From NCBI RefSeq assembly GCF_002165575.1, contig NZ_MXQF01000004.1, forward strand, positions 62,001 through 126,000: DNA of 64,000 bases. The letters run 5' to 3'. Source of the stretch: Pseudoalteromonas sp. A601 (GTDB taxonomy: Bacteria; Pseudomonadota; Gammaproteobacteria; Enterobacterales; Alteromonadaceae). Numbering within the stretch: the first letter of the stretch is position 1; each line of letters starts with the position of its first letter. The notes under the pieces are model-generated. The model was not told the origin of the DNA. It saw nothing but the letters and a program-made list of their open reading frames with translations, and made no database searches. Made by a program: the position numbers and the translations under genes. Below are positions 26,257 through 36,155 of the stretch, one piece after another.

Positions 26257-26949
26257 ATGCTTAAAACAATTTCGGTTTTATCAATTGCACTGGCCTTTAC
26301 CGGTACCGCATTTGCTAAAAGCATCGATAATCAACTTTCTCAAGAAGAAGAAAAAGCCGGATGGCAGTTACTATTTAACGGTCAAGATATGTCGCAATGG
26401 CGTAACTTTAAAAGTGATTCAATCAGCTCAAAATGGGTTATCGATGATGGGGCAATGCTCCTAACAAAAGGTGGTGGTGATATTTTAACTAAAAAATCAT
26501 ACCAAAATTTTGATTTAAAAATTGATTGGAAGATTAGTGAAGTCGGCAATAGTGGTATTTTTGTGCTTGCTGATGAATTAGGGAGCATGATTTATTCCCA
26601 TGCACCTGAAATACAGATCATTGATAACGAACGCCACTCAGATACTGAAATTGACTCACATTTATCAGGCTCAATTTATGATTTATTAACTGCACCGAGT
26701 GCTGCACATAAACCTGCGATGCAATGGAATACTGTACGTATCAAAATGCTGAATAATCATTTACAGGTTTGGCAAAATGGCGTCAGTACCGTCAGCATGG
26801 TTGTGGGTAGCAGTTCGTGGAATACCCTAGTTAAAAACAGCAAATTTGCAACCTGGTCTAACTTTGCAACCTCTGAGCAAGGCCATATTGGCTTGCAAGA
26901 TCATGGTGACAAAGTCTGGTTCAAAAATATAAAAATTAAGGAGCTATAA
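26257..26949 (+). CDS. Exported DUF1080 (3-keto-disaccharide hydrolase type) protein
   Basis: 230 residues from the ATG at 26257 (ribosome site AAGGGG). The upstream ATG at 26218 would spoil the signal peptide LKTISVLSIALAFTGTAFAK. It is a jelly-roll domain of the DUF1080 group: WQLLFNGQDMSQWRNF, WVIDDGAMLLTKGGGDILT, FDLKIDWKISEVGNSGIFVL and a closing QDHGDKVWFKNIKI. Some members hydrolyse 3-keto-glycosides. It lies between a transporter and the GMC dehydrogenase, so it should act in the periplasm on the oxidised sugar. Two bp separate it from the GMC gene. Confidence 0.84.
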   Translation: MLKTISVLSIALAFTGTAFAKSIDNQLSQEEEKAGWQLLFNGQDMSQWRNFKSDSISSKWVIDDGAMLLTKGGGDILTKKSYQNFDLKIDWKISEVGNSGIFVLADELGSMIYSHAPEIQIIDNERHSDTEIDSHLSGSIYDLLTAPSAAHKPAMQWNTVRIKMLNNHLQVWQNGVSTVSMVVGSSSWNTLVKNSKFATWSNFATSEQGHIGLQDHGDKVWFKNIKIKEL

Positions 26950-26951
26950 CT

Positions 26952-28631
26952 ATGTCTACTTTTGATCATAAAGTACTTGTTGTTGGGTCAGGTGCTGGCG
27001 GTGCAATGGCTGCATATACCTTAACAAAATTAGGGCACAAAGTACTTCTGCTTGAAGCAGGCCGCGTTTACGACCCGAAAAAAGAAAGCCCGATGTTTCG
27101 CCGTAACAGTGAAGCCCCATTAATGGGAGCTGGGAATAAAGATAAAAACTTTGGCTTTTACGATGCAACCGTTGATGGTGGTTGGCAAGTTCCTGACGAA
27201 CCTTATACTAACGCAAAAGGAACCAATTTTTATTGGTGGCGAGCTCGTATGCTTGGTGGACGTACTAACCATTGGGGTCGTTACTCACTTAGGTTTAGTG
27301 AACATGATTTTAAAGGTAAAAGCCAAGACGGAAACGGAGCAGATTGGCCATTCGTCTATGAAGATATTGCGCCATGGTATGACATCACTGAAGAATTAGT
27401 AGGGATTTGTGGCACAAATACAGGGCTTGACGATATGCCTCCTTCAGCGCCAGGTGTGTTGCAACCACCTCCAACACCAAGAGTCCCCGAGCTACTTATT
27501 GCTGCAAGTGCAAAAAAGCTTGGTATTTCTGCCGTGCCAATGCACAGAGCCGTTTTAACACGTAATAAAGATGACAGAATGGCATGCTTTTATGCAACGC
27601 CATGTGGCCATGGTTGTTCTATTGGTGCAGCGTTTCAAACAACCACCTCGCTATTACCAATGGCAAAAGCAACAGGTAACCTAGAAATAATAACCGATGC
27701 AATGGTTAAATCTGTTGCCGTTGACGACAATGGTAAAGTTACTGGTGTGACGTATGTTGATAAAAAGACAGTTTCTGAACAGTCATTGTCAGCTGATATT
27801 GTTATCCTTGCAGCAAGTGCATGCGAGTCAGCGCGTATTCTTCTTAACTCTAAACATAAGAAACACCCTAAGGGATTAGCTAATTCAAGTGGTCAGGTGG
27901 GTCGTAATCTTATGGACTCTACCGGTGCTTGGCTTGGTGCTCAAATACCAGCATTAAAAGGTCGACCTCGTTATAACGAAGATGGTCATACCGGAAATCA
28001 CCTATTTATCCCTTGGTGGGGACATAAAGCCCATGCTAAAGGTGAGCTGGACTTCCCACGTGGCTATCACTTTGAAATAAGCAGTGGCTTTAATCAACCA
28101 GGCTCTGGTGTATCGGGTGATAAAAAAGGCTACGGGGCTGAGTTAAAACAACAAGTACGCGATGCCTATGGCTCCTATGTAGGCTTTGCTCTGCGTGGTG
28201 AGATGCTTCCAAATGATGACACTTATATGGAAATTGATGAAAATACAAAAGATAAATGGGGTATTCCAGTTTCTAAGTTTCATTTTAAATGGTCTGATCG
28301 AGAACTTAAACAAATTGAACACGGTTTAAAAACAGCGAAGCAAATTTTAGAAAACATGGGTGCTAAGGTAGGTAAATTACCTCCAGCAGAGAAAGCAATT
28401 TCCAAAGGTGGTGAGATCATTCACGAAGTTGGTACAACGCGAATGGGCAGCGATCCTAAGGATTCTGTTACCAACCAATGGGGGCAAACATGGGATTGCA
28501 ATAATTTATTTGTTATGGATGCGGGCGTATTCGCGTCTAACCCCCATAAGAACTGCACGCTCACAATAATGACTTTAGCAATGCGCAACTCAACCTGGAT
28601 TTCAGAACAAATTGAACAAGGAGTGCTTTAA
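26952..28631 (+). CDS. GMC oxidoreductase, FAD-dependent sugar dehydrogenase large subunit
   Basis: 559 residues. FAD-binding start VLVVGSGAGGAMAAYTLTKL, a GRTNHWGR loop, and the GMC C-terminal block HEVGTTRMGSD followed by VMDAGVFASNPHKNCTLTI, which holds the catalytic His/Asn region. No signal peptide: its partner, the next gene, carries a Tat signal, so export by hitch-hiking is likely, as in gluconate 2-dehydrogenase and glucoside 3-dehydrogenase complexes. It oxidises a sugar hydroxyl, in this context probably C3 of a glycoside, passing electrons to the respiratory chain. No cytochrome c subunit is present nearby. Confidence 0.85.
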   Translation: MSTFDHKVLVVGSGAGGAMAAYTLTKLGHKVLLLEAGRVYDPKKESPMFRRNSEAPLMGAGNKDKNFGFYDATVDGGWQVPDEPYTNAKGTNFYWWRARMLGGRTNHWGRYSLRFSEHDFKGKSQDGNGADWPFVYEDIAPWYDITEELVGICGTNTGLDDMPPSAPGVLQPPPTPRVPELLIAASAKKLGISAVPMHRAVLTRNKDDRMACFYATPCGHGCSIGAAFQTTTSLLPMAKATGNLEIITDAMVKSVAVDDNGKVTGVTYVDKKTVSEQSLSADIVILAASACESARILLNSKHKKHPKGLANSSGQVGRNLMDSTGAWLGAQIPALKGRPRYNEDGHTGNHLFIPWWGHKAHAKGELDFPRGYHFEISSGFNQPGSGVSGDKKGYGAELKQQVRDAYGSYVGFALRGEMLPNDDTYMEIDENTKDKWGIPVSKFHFKWSDRELKQIEHGLKTAKQILENMGAKVGKLPPAEKAISKGGEIIHEVGTTRMGSDPKDSVTNQWGQTWDCNNLFVMDAGVFASNPHKNCTLTIMTLAMRNSTWISEQIEQGVL

Positions 28632-28632
28632 C

Positions 28633-29382
28633 ATGCATAACGAAGATCGTGTTGATTCATATAAATACATTTCTGGGATGACTCGACGAGAGTCACTTAA
28701 ATGGCTCGGTTTACTTGCAGCAGGTTCAGCAGTATCACTTTCTGCAGGTTGCAGCAAAGCACTGGAAGAAAAAATAAGTGATAAAGGCCATTGGCCCGAG
28801 TTAGATCTAAAGCCAATTACAGCCAAGGGCTATGGCACTGATCCTAACATGGTTATGCCTCCAGAATCTCCATGGCCGCTCACCTTAACTCAGCATCAAT
28901 TAAACCTAGTTGCTGTTTTAGCTGATTACATTGTGCCAAAAGAAGGTAATAACCCTAGCGCTACTGATGTCAACGTGCCCAGCGTCATTGATGAATGGGT
29001 AAGCTCTCCTTATAACGGACAACAAAAGGATCGGGTCACTATTCTTCATGGCCTTGCTTGGATTGATGACGAGTCTAATTTGCGTTTCAAAAAGCAATTT
29101 ATCGCATTAAACAGCGATCAACAAACTGCTATTTTAAATGATATTGCCTATTTTGATGATACTACACCGGCTCAATTCCAACGAATTGGTAATGCCTTTT
29201 TAAGATTTAAAAATTTAGTATTAGGTGCTTATTTTTGTACTCCCCAAGGCTGTAAAGATATTGGTTATTTAGGCAATGTGCCAATTGCCGGAGATTACCC
29301 AGGCCCTACTAGTGAAGCAAAAGCACATCTTGATAGCGTGTTAGCTGAGCTTGGATTAACTGAGTATGCATACCAAGATTAA
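28633..29382 (+). CDS. Gluconate 2-dehydrogenase subunit 3-like protein with Tat signal
   Basis: 249 residues from the ATG at 28633, 1 bp after the GMC stop, with GGAG upstream. A twin-arginine signal is clear: MTRRESLKWLGLLAAGSAVS, followed by LSAGC, a possible lipobox. The mature part matches the small subunit of FAD sugar dehydrogenases: LTLTQHQLNLVAVLADYIVP, TDVNVPSVIDEWV, FIALNSDQQTAILNDIA and LVLGAYFCTPQGCKDIGYLG. It stabilises the GMC subunit and takes it through the Tat pathway; if lipidated, it anchors the complex to the membrane. Confidence 0.86.
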   Translation: MHNEDRVDSYKYISGMTRRESLKWLGLLAAGSAVSLSAGCSKALEEKISDKGHWPELDLKPITAKGYGTDPNMVMPPESPWPLTLTQHQLNLVAVLADYIVPKEGNNPSATDVNVPSVIDEWVSSPYNGQQKDRVTILHGLAWIDDESNLRFKKQFIALNSDQQTAILNDIAYFDDTTPAQFQRIGNAFLRFKNLVLGAYFCTPQGCKDIGYLGNVPIAGDYPGPTSEAKAHLDSVLAELGLTEYAYQD

Positions 29383-29442
29383 TTTTTAGTTAGCCCAGAC
29401 CAAAGCAGGGAGCAATCCCTGCTTCTTTATAGGTGTTTTATA

Positions 29443-30309
29443 ATGATTAATAACAAGATTTCGTTTTTTTATTACTGCAAAGCTTTATTGATTATAAGCC
29501 TTTTACTGTCGATGCCGTTACAGGCTAAAAAGTCATCGCTACCCATCAGCGTTCAGCTTTGGTCAGTGAAAAATGAATTAAAACAAGATTTTGATGGTAC
29601 TTTAAACGCACTTGCAAATATGGGGTTTAACGGCGTTGAGTTTGCTGGAGAATTTGGTAATTACAAGGAAAACCCAAGTGCACTTAGAACTCGATTAAGC
29701 AATTTAGGGCTTGTTGCAAGTAGCGCACACATTGGGTTTGACTCACTAACAAAAGATAAGTTAGAAAGTACACTATTGTTCTATAAAACACTTGGTGTGA
29801 GTCTCCTTTTTGTACCTTGGGATGAACGCGCATGGGATCCAAAAGGAATTAAAGCGTTAAATAAGCAACTAAGTGAAGTGAATGAGTTAGCGCAGAAATA
29901 TGCTATGTCAATTGGCTTTCATAACCATAACAGGGAATTTGAGCAATTTAAAAATGCGACATATTGGGACAACATAGCCACCAACACCCCTAAAACAATG
30001 CCCTTACAGCTTGATATTGGCTGGGTACATTTCGCTAATAAAGACCCTATTTATTACATAAAAAAATACCCAGGCAGAACCTTAGCTACACATTTGAAAG
30101 TACGGACTCACAAAGGAGATAATTTAAGCCCAATATTTGGTGAAAATGATTATCCTTGGCAAAAAATAATCAAGTCTTTGCTGATTGATGGAGGGGTTGA
30201 GTGGCTCGTGATTGAACAAGAAGAGTACCCTCAAGGACTTACACCTTTGCAAAGTGTTGCAAAATCAAAAGCTAATTTAGATACTATTCTTGCTACTATG
30301 AATCAATAA
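29443..30309 (+). CDS. Exported sugar isomerase/epimerase-like TIM barrel
   Basis: 288 residues. Signal peptide CKALLIISLLLSMPLQAKKS, so periplasmic or outer-membrane side. Same superfamily as the cytoplasmic protein of this locus but distinct: ISVQLWSVKNELKQDF, MGFNGVEFAGEFGNYK, IGFHNHNREF, PLQLDIGWVHFANKDP, LATHLKVRTHKG and WLVIEQEEYP supply the probable metal ligands. An exported member makes sense if it cleaves or rearranges a 3-keto-glycoside made by the periplasmic dehydrogenase. It is 60 bp after the Tat gene; a hairpin terminator follows. Confidence 0.82.
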   Translation: MINNKISFFYYCKALLIISLLLSMPLQAKKSSLPISVQLWSVKNELKQDFDGTLNALANMGFNGVEFAGEFGNYKENPSALRTRLSNLGLVASSAHIGFDSLTKDKLESTLLFYKTLGVSLLFVPWDERAWDPKGIKALNKQLSEVNELAQKYAMSIGFHNHNREFEQFKNATYWDNIATNTPKTMPLQLDIGWVHFANKDPIYYIKKYPGRTLATHLKVRTHKGDNLSPIFGENDYPWQKIIKSLLIDGGVEWLVIEQEEYPQGLTPLQSVAKSKANLDTILATMNQ

Positions 30310-30317
30310 AAAGCTAA

Positions 30318-30342
30318 GAACTCGCTTTAAACAAGCGAGTTC
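30318..30342. terminator. Hairpin ending the sugar operon
   Basis: GAACTCGCTT-TAAAC-AAGCGAGTTC, 10-bp perfect arms, between the converging sugar operon and rnd. The T tract is poor, so efficiency is uncertain. Confidence 0.55.
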
Positions 30343-30369
30343 AAACTAATTAACCTGAACTCTGGTTAA

Positions 30370-31500
30370 TTACACATCCCACTCTTGCAATACTTCTTTT
30401 ACGTAGTCATACCGCCAAGAATTAAGTAAATCAGGCTTTATGTGTGTTGTGCGTTGCTCAGGTGTCAATTTCCAATTCCAGCTAATGAGTTGATTTATTT
30501 GTTTTTTAGATGCAAGAACATCTTCAGGGATCCCCTGCTCTTTGGCCACTTTAGTAATTTTTTGTTTAATTTCTTTAGCTACTTTTTTATAAGCAGGAAA
30601 ATCAATTAATCGCTTAAGTTGTTCAGGGTACTGAGACACCTCTATTACTTTTGCTTGTTCTATACACTTCAATATTTCTACACCAGAGCGATTCACTTCA
30701 ATATTTTCAACGTCTGGAATATTACGTAATGCATTTAAACTTGTTGGTTTACGCTTTGCTATCTCAACAAGGTTATGCTCTTTTACGACAAAATTAAGCG
30801 CTAAATTTTTACGTATTGCTTTATTTCTTCGCCAAGCAGCGAGTTCTTTTAAAATCACTAACTCTGATGGCTTTAATTGCCATGCATTTTTTATATCTTT
30901 ATATAATAAATCATCTGGCACTTGATAAGCGCGCTTTTGCGCTACTAAATTAGTTTCATTGATAACTAACTGAAAATAGTCTGCTTCATTAATTTGCTCG
31001 ATAATGATCTTAAAGCAAGGTAGTAAGTGATATACATCCGCTGCAGCATAATCGAGCTGCTTCTGGGTTAGTGGACGCTGTAACCAATTGGTTCTGGACT
31101 CACTTTTATCGATATCAATGTCAAGTAAAGCTTTAACCATGTGTGCAAAGCCCATGCAATTGCCACGGCCAAGTAACTGCAAAGCAAACTGGGTATCAAA
31201 TAACGGTGTAGGAACAAATCCTGCGTACTTTTGAAATACCTCAATGTCTTCTGACGGTGAATGCAGCACTTTTAATACATTTTCATCACGTAATATCTCC
31301 CAGAACTCAAACAATGATAGTTCAGCTAAGGGGTCTATCAGCGCAAGATGCTCTCCATCATATACCTGAACTAACGCAACTTCCGGGTAAAGTGTTCTTC
31401 GACGCATGAACTCAGTATCAATTGCCAATAAAGGTTTATTACGAATTTGTTCTACAAACTCATTAAGTTGATTTTGGGTTTGGATCAATTGGTATTGCAC
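30370..31500 (-). CDS. rnd: Ribonuclease D
   Basis: 376 residues. A 3'-5' exoribonuclease that trims tRNA precursors. The DEDD exonuclease motifs are visible: LAIDTEFMRRRTLYPEVALV near residue 22, LHSPSEDIEVFQ, and DYAAADVYHLLPC. An HRDC-type domain follows (VILKELAAWRRNKAIRKNLA). It follows fadD on the same strand, beyond a terminator, as in E. coli. Confidence 0.93.
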   Translation of the reverse strand: MQYQLIQTQNQLNEFVEQIRNKPLLAIDTEFMRRRTLYPEVALVQVYDGEHLALIDPLAELSLFEFWEILRDENVLKVLHSPSEDIEVFQKYAGFVPTPLFDTQFALQLLGRGNCMGFAHMVKALLDIDIDKSESRTNWLQRPLTQKQLDYAAADVYHLLPCFKIIIEQINEADYFQLVINETNLVAQKRAYQVPDDLLYKDIKNAWQLKPSELVILKELAAWRRNKAIRKNLALNFVVKEHNLVEIAKRKPTSLNALRNIPDVENIEVNRSGVEILKCIEQAKVIEVSQYPEQLKRLIDFPAYKKVAKEIKQKITKVAKEQGIPEDVLASKKQINQLISWNWKLTPEQRTTHIKPDLLNSWRYDYVKEVLQEWDV

Positions 31501-31520
31501 TTTTGCTCCTACAATAAAAA

Positions 31521-31538
31521 AACCGGCAATTGCCGGTT
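31521..31538 (-). terminator. fadD terminator
   Basis: AACCGGCA-AT-TGCCGGTT hairpin flanked by A and T runs; bidirectional, between fadD and rnd. Confidence 0.75.
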
Positions 31539-31550
31539 TTTTTATAGTTG

Positions 31551-33203
31551 CTAATCTTTCAAAGCTCTTCTGAGTATTTTACCAACATTGGTTTTTGGTA
31601 ACTCATCCCTAAACTCAACGAGTTTAGGCACTTTGTAATTAGTTAAATTATCACGACAGTGTTTTATTATATCTTTTTCAGTTAAAGATGGGTCTTTTTT
31701 AACAATAAAAACTTTAACTTGCTCACCACTTACATCGTGAGGAATACCGATAGCCGCACATTCAAGTACACCGTCATGCATTGCAACCACTTCTTCAATC
31801 TCATTTGGGAACACATTAAAGCCAGATACAATGATCATGTCTTTTTTACGATCCACAATATAAAAGAAGCCTTCATCATCGTAAGTGGCAATATCACCCG
31901 TTGCAAACCAGCCGTCTTTTAAACATTCAGCGGTTGCATCTGGGCGGTTATAATAGCCAAGCATTACTTGAGGACCTTTAACCCACAACTCACCTGGCTC
32001 ACCCTTTGCGGCCTCTTCGCCATTATCAAGCATAAGCTTAAGTTCTGTACTTGGAGCAGGTAGACCAATTGAACCGTTATATGCTTCTAAATCATACGGA
32101 CTAATAGTAACAAGTGGTGCACACTCAGTTAAGCCGTAGCCTTCCATTAATTTAGTGTTAGTTACTGACTGCCATTTTTCAGCAACAGGGCGCTGAACAG
32201 CCATACCACCACCTAATGACATTTTAAGATGGCTAAAATCAAGCTCAGCAAATCCAGGGGTATTTAATAACCCATTGAACAGCGTATTTACCCCAGTAAT
32301 AGCAGTAAATTTATGCTGGCCTAGCTCTTTTACAAACCCAGGCATATCACGCGGATTAGTGATTAATAGGTTAAGTCCACCGTACTTCATAAATGCAAGG
32401 CAGTTAGCCGTTAAAGCAAATATATGATAAAGCGGTAATGCGGTAACAACAACTTCTTTACCGCGTTCAAGCACTTTATCTAAACAACCAGATACTTGCT
32501 CAAGATTACCAACCATATTGCCATGGCTTAACATTGCACCTTTTGATACACCGGTTGTGCCACCTGTGTATTGTAAAAAAGCAAGGTCGTTTAAAGTAAT
32601 TTCTGGCTTTACGTATCGATTTTCGTCACCGCCAAGTGCCTGCGAAAACTTAATTGGGTTTGGTAAATTATATGTAGGCACCATTTTTTTAATGTGTTTA
32701 ACGACAAAGTTTACGATGTGTTTTTTAACACCACCTACCATATCGCCAACTTGTGTCACTACAATGTGTTTTACATTCGTTTTAGCCAATGCTTTTTCTA
32801 ATGTGTCAGCAAAGTTAGCTAAGATAAAGATAGCCTCTGACTCAGAATCATTAAGTTGGTGCTCGAGCTCACGCACTGTATAAAGTGGGTTTACATTAAC
32901 GACTACACAACCAGCACGTAGAATACCTAAAATTGTCACTGGTGTTTGCAACAGGTTTGGCATCATGACCGCAACCTTTGTACCCTTTTTTAGTCCTAAG
33001 TCATTTTGGATATAAGACGCAACACGTTTAGTTGCACTGTCCATCTCATTATAACTTAAGGTTTTGCCCATATTAGTAAAGGCTGGTAAATCTTTGTAAT
33101 CAGCGAAGCTCTTCTCAAACACTTCTAATAATGAATTATAGTGTTCAGGGTCGATAGTTTCAGGCATACCTTCTGGGTAGCGCTTAAGCCAGATCTTTTC
33201 CAC
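31551..33203 (-). CDS. fadD: Long-chain fatty-acid-CoA ligase FadD
   Basis: 550 residues. Activates fatty acids with ATP and CoA at the inner membrane for beta-oxidation. ATP/AMP motif [20 protein letters not shown], the adenylate motif [36 protein letters not shown], and the fatty-acid signature [20 protein letters not shown] with the final catalytic Lys region [12 protein letters not shown]. The start is ATG preceded by AGGAG. It lies with rnd as in E. coli. Confidence 0.93.
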   Translation of the reverse strand: MEKIWLKRYPEGMPETIDPEHYNSLLEVFEKSFADYKDLPAFTNMGKTLSYNEMDSATKRVASYIQNDLGLKKGTKVAVMMPNLLQTPVTILGILRAGCVVVNVNPLYTVRELEHQLNDSESEAIFILANFADTLEKALAKTNVKHIVVTQVGDMVGGVKKHIVNFVVKHIKKMVPTYNLPNPIKFSQALGGDENRYVKPEITLNDLAFLQYTGGTTGVSKGAMLSHGNMVGNLEQVSGCLDKVLERGKEVVVTALPLYHIFALTANCLAFMKYGGLNLLITNPRDMPGFVKELGQHKFTAITGVNTLFNGLLNTPGFAELDFSHLKMSLGGGMAVQRPVAEKWQSVTNTKLMEGYGLTECAPLVTISPYDLEAYNGSIGLPAPSTELKLMLDNGEEAAKGEPGELWVKGPQVMLGYYNRPDATAECLKDGWFATGDIATYDDEGFFYIVDRKKDMIIVSGFNVFPNEIEEVVAMHDGVLECAAIGIPHDVSGEQVKVFIVKKDPSLTEKDIIKHCRDNLTNYKVPKLVEFRDELPKTNVGKILRRALKD

Positions 33204-33323
33204 TCTTAGCTCCTGTTCTGTTTATAATTTATTTTTATTAAACCTTAAACTATGTAAGGCACTTTAACAATCGAGCAAATACTCTAATCGACAAATAATC
33301 CCACATTTGGGGCAATTATACAA

Positions 33324-34175
33324 TTAACATGCACCAGTTTGCAGCATAAATGCATGAACTTGCAATAGGCATTGCTCATTACTTTGCATATGACAATGGT
33401 GCCCACCATCCACTTCAACTACATTTAAATCTTTGAAATAACAACTATATTTAGCTAAATTATCTACTACAAACGGATACCCTTCAGAACCTAATATCAG
33501 CTGACATGGCACATTTATTTCATTTATAATTGCTATACATTGTGGTTCATCAAATCTAAATCCTGAATGATTTTTGAGCTTAGGGTCTGTTGTCAACTGT
33601 ATTCCTTGCTCTGTCGACACAAGATTTCTGTCCATTAATAGAGCAATTAATTCCATCGATAAATCGGTGGATAGCGCCCGCGCCTTGTAAACTTGCTCTT
33701 TCGAGTCATAAAATCGCGGTTTTCTATTGCGTATTTGGTGACGTTTTAGTATCGCTAAACGTAATTGTTTTACCACCTCATCACTAGGTGTAGTCATCAC
33801 ACCAAAACCTTCAATCATAGTGACAGAGAGAACCTTTTGGGGAAAACAACTGGCGAAAAGACCTGCGGCCATTGCCCCCATAGAATGGCCTACGAGGTGT
33901 ACTTTATCTACTCCTAGTTCAAGTATTAAGTTATAAACATCATCAATATAATCAGCAAAGTAATAATGTGCATCGGCGCTGCGCCAATCTGACTTGCCAT
34001 GTCCTGGAAAGTCAATACAGTACCAAGTCGCATAAAGTTGAGCACCATCAAGCATCGGAATAAAACTATGACAGTTATCTAACCAACCATGTAACGCAAT
34101 CACGACTTCTTTGCCTGAGCCAAAGGTTAGGCCATGAAGTGTTAATTCGCCACTTTGAATTGAAAATGATTGCAC
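33324..34175 (-). CDS. Alpha/beta-fold hydrolase
   Basis: 283 residues. Oxyanion region VIALHGWLDNCHSFIPML, nucleophile elbow HLVGHSMGAMAA with the catalytic Ser, acid candidate in QLILGSEGYPF, and catalytic His in VEVDGGHHCHMQ. No signal peptide, so cytoplasmic. It lies upstream of fadD on the same strand with a 120-bp gap and might release fatty acids for FadD, but substrates of this fold cannot be read from sequence. Confidence 0.8.
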   Translation of the reverse strand: MQSFSIQSGELTLHGLTFGSGKEVVIALHGWLDNCHSFIPMLDGAQLYATWYCIDFPGHGKSDWRSADAHYYFADYIDDVYNLILELGVDKVHLVGHSMGAMAAGLFASCFPQKVLSVTMIEGFGVMTTPSDEVVKQLRLAILKRHQIRNRKPRFYDSKEQVYKARALSTDLSMELIALLMDRNLVSTEQGIQLTTDPKLKNHSGFRFDEPQCIAIINEINVPCQLILGSEGYPFVVDNLAKYSCYFKDLNVVEVDGGHHCHMQSNEQCLLQVHAFMLQTGAC

Positions 34176-34275
34176 CTAGTTACTCCTCTATATTTTAGGG
34201 CTGTTCAACGAAAAATACATTTATTTATAATACATTGCATATACAATAACACCATACAATACACAGGGTACAAAA

Positions 34276-35562
34276 ATGAAAAAACAATTAAGCCTATTGG
34301 CACTGCTATGTTCAAGCAGTCTCTATGCAGAGCAAGCACCAAAAAACATTATTTACATGATTGGCGATGGTATGGGCCCTGCGTATACCACTGCTTATCG
34401 TTATTATAAAGATGACGCTAAAACTAAGCAGATTGAAAATACCGTATTCGATACAATTTTAATGGGCATGGCACATACTTATCCTGACGATCATACTTAT
34501 GTCACTGATAGCGCAGCCAGCGCAACAGCACTGAGCTCTGGCCATAAAAGTTATAATGGTGCAATTGCCGTTGATACCGATAAAAAGCCAGTTAAAACAA
34601 TGCTTGAAATTGCCAAAGAAAAAGGCATGATCACTGCTTTAGTTGCTACATCGCAAATCAATCATGCAACACCCGCCAGTTTTGCCTCTCACAATGAATC
34701 TCGCCGTAACTATGACGAAATTGCCAATGATTATATAGATAACAAAATTGCGGGAAAACTGCCTGTTGATCTCATGTTAGGCGGTGGTACTAAGTACTTT
34801 ATTCGCGAAGATCGTAATCTCGTCGAAGAATTTAAAGACGCGGGTTACCATTACAGCGATGAGTTTAGTTCATTAAGCGATATAAAACAGTTACCAGCAC
34901 TAGGACTTTATGCCCCTGTGGGTATGCCATATGCGTTAGATGAAAATCCAACGCGATTAGCTAAAATGACTAATAAAGCCCTTACTCTACTCGATAAAAA
35001 CAAAAAAGATGGCTTTTTTGTAATGATTGAAGGCAGCCAGATTGATTGGTGCGGGCATGCTAACGATATTGCATGTGCGATGGCTGAGATGGACGACTTT
35101 GCAAAATCTATTGAGCTTGCTAAAGCTTATATAGATCAAAACCCAGACACACTGCTAGTCGTCACGGCCGATCACTCAACTGGTGGTTTATCTATTGGTG
35201 CCCATGGCCAGTATAAATGGGAAACTGATGTCATTAAAGGCGTAAAAGCAACCGCTACAACCCTTACTGCACTGCTGCTTCAGAGCAGTGATATAAAAAC
35301 AGTATGGCAAGAAAATACAAATATTGAATTTAGCCCGCAAAATAAAGTGAAATTAGAGCAAGCTAAAAAACTGGGTGAAAAAGCACTCAATTTAGTTGTT
35401 AAGGATATCATTAATAAAGCAAGCTTTACCGGATGGACAACGGGCGGTCACACAGCGGTAGACGTACAAGTTTTTGCCTACGGTACTGGTGCATCTGAGT
35501 TTACAGGTTCGATAGATAATGTTGAAATTGCAGATAAATTAATAAACTTTATAAATAATTAA
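34276..35562 (+). CDS. Alkaline phosphatase, PhoA superfamily
   Basis: 428 residues with signal peptide KKQLSLLALLCSSSLYA. Metal and active-site motifs: NIIYMIGDGMGPAYTTAYRY (first Asp ligand), YVTDSAASATALSSGHKSYN with the nucleophile Ser, FVMIEGSQIDWCGHANDIA, LVVTADHSTGG, and the last His in WTTGGHTAVDV. It releases phosphate from organic esters in the periplasm. No clear Pho box was seen upstream, so phosphate control is not shown. A terminator follows. Confidence 0.88.
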   Translation: MKKQLSLLALLCSSSLYAEQAPKNIIYMIGDGMGPAYTTAYRYYKDDAKTKQIENTVFDTILMGMAHTYPDDHTYVTDSAASATALSSGHKSYNGAIAVDTDKKPVKTMLEIAKEKGMITALVATSQINHATPASFASHNESRRNYDEIANDYIDNKIAGKLPVDLMLGGGTKYFIREDRNLVEEFKDAGYHYSDEFSSLSDIKQLPALGLYAPVGMPYALDENPTRLAKMTNKALTLLDKNKKDGFFVMIEGSQIDWCGHANDIACAMAEMDDFAKSIELAKAYIDQNPDTLLVVTADHSTGGLSIGAHGQYKWETDVIKGVKATATTLTALLLQSSDIKTVWQENTNIEFSPQNKVKLEQAKKLGEKALNLVVKDIINKASFTGWTTGGHTAVDVQVFAYGTGASEFTGSIDNVEIADKLINFINN

Positions 35563-35616
35563 GCTTTATTTTTTAACAGGTTCAACACCACGTTAAACGC
35601 TAATGCTTTATTATAT

Positions 35617-35652
35617 AAAAAGCCCTGTATTGAATGTATTTGGGCTTTTTTT
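35617..35652 (+). terminator. Alkaline phosphatase terminator
   Basis: AAAAAGCCC ... GGGCTTTTTTT hairpin with a T run about 55 bp after the stop. Confidence 0.65.
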
Positions 35653-35750
35653 ACTACTGATTCATGCAATTCATTTCTACCCTTTGAGCAACATTTGCGT
35701 TGCATTTACCAGCTAATCTAATTAGTGCTAGCGTCATTGTGAGGATTAAT

Positions 35751-36083
35751 TTAAGCGTAAATATCCACACCAATTAAATTTTGTACTTCAGCCCGACGCT
35801 CAAGGTTGGCAAATTCAGTATAAGTGGAAATAGCTTTGCTTACTTTGGCTGAGGGTTGATCATAGATAGTTTGTTGATATTGTGTATTTGTTTTATTGCT
35901 GTTTAATTGAAGTTTCTGAGCAAGATCAAAGCCTTCTTGACTCGATTTAACATATTCGGGCTTTTTTTCATGGCCATTAGATTGCTCTAATAAACGTTGC
36001 GGTTTATTAGCTACATTCTGTTTAGAGGTAATCTTACCGGGAATATCACCCGTGTAAAAACCTGAGCCAATGGGTAAAGTCAC
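35751..36083 (-). CDS. Conserved-looking hypothetical protein, 110 residues
   Basis: 110 residues from a GTG start. Polar and low in hydrophobics, no signal or membrane segment; Gln/Asn/Lys-rich and probably disordered in the middle. It ends in a helical segment AISTYTEFANLERRAEVQNL and a hydrophobic tail IGVDIYA. The 'LxGVDxYA' ending feels like a recurring gammaproteobacterial small protein, but I cannot name it. It sits downstream of tsaB on the same strand with a 72-bp gap. Confidence 0.5.
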   Translation of the reverse strand: MTLPIGSGFYTGDIPGKITSKQNVANKPQRLLEQSNGHEKKPEYVKSSQEGFDLAQKLQLNSNKTNTQYQQTIYDQPSAKVSKAISTYTEFANLERRAEVQNLIGVDIYA

Positions 36084-36155
36084 ATGCAGTTCTCATCAAA
36101 AAGGTCAATTGAATTATGTGCCATAATCAGTGAACTTGCAAGTTTGTGATTTATT

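Noticed and set aside
34190..34275. Pho box upstream of the alkaline phosphatase
   Set aside because: No pair of CTGTCAT-like direct repeats with 4-bp spacing was found.
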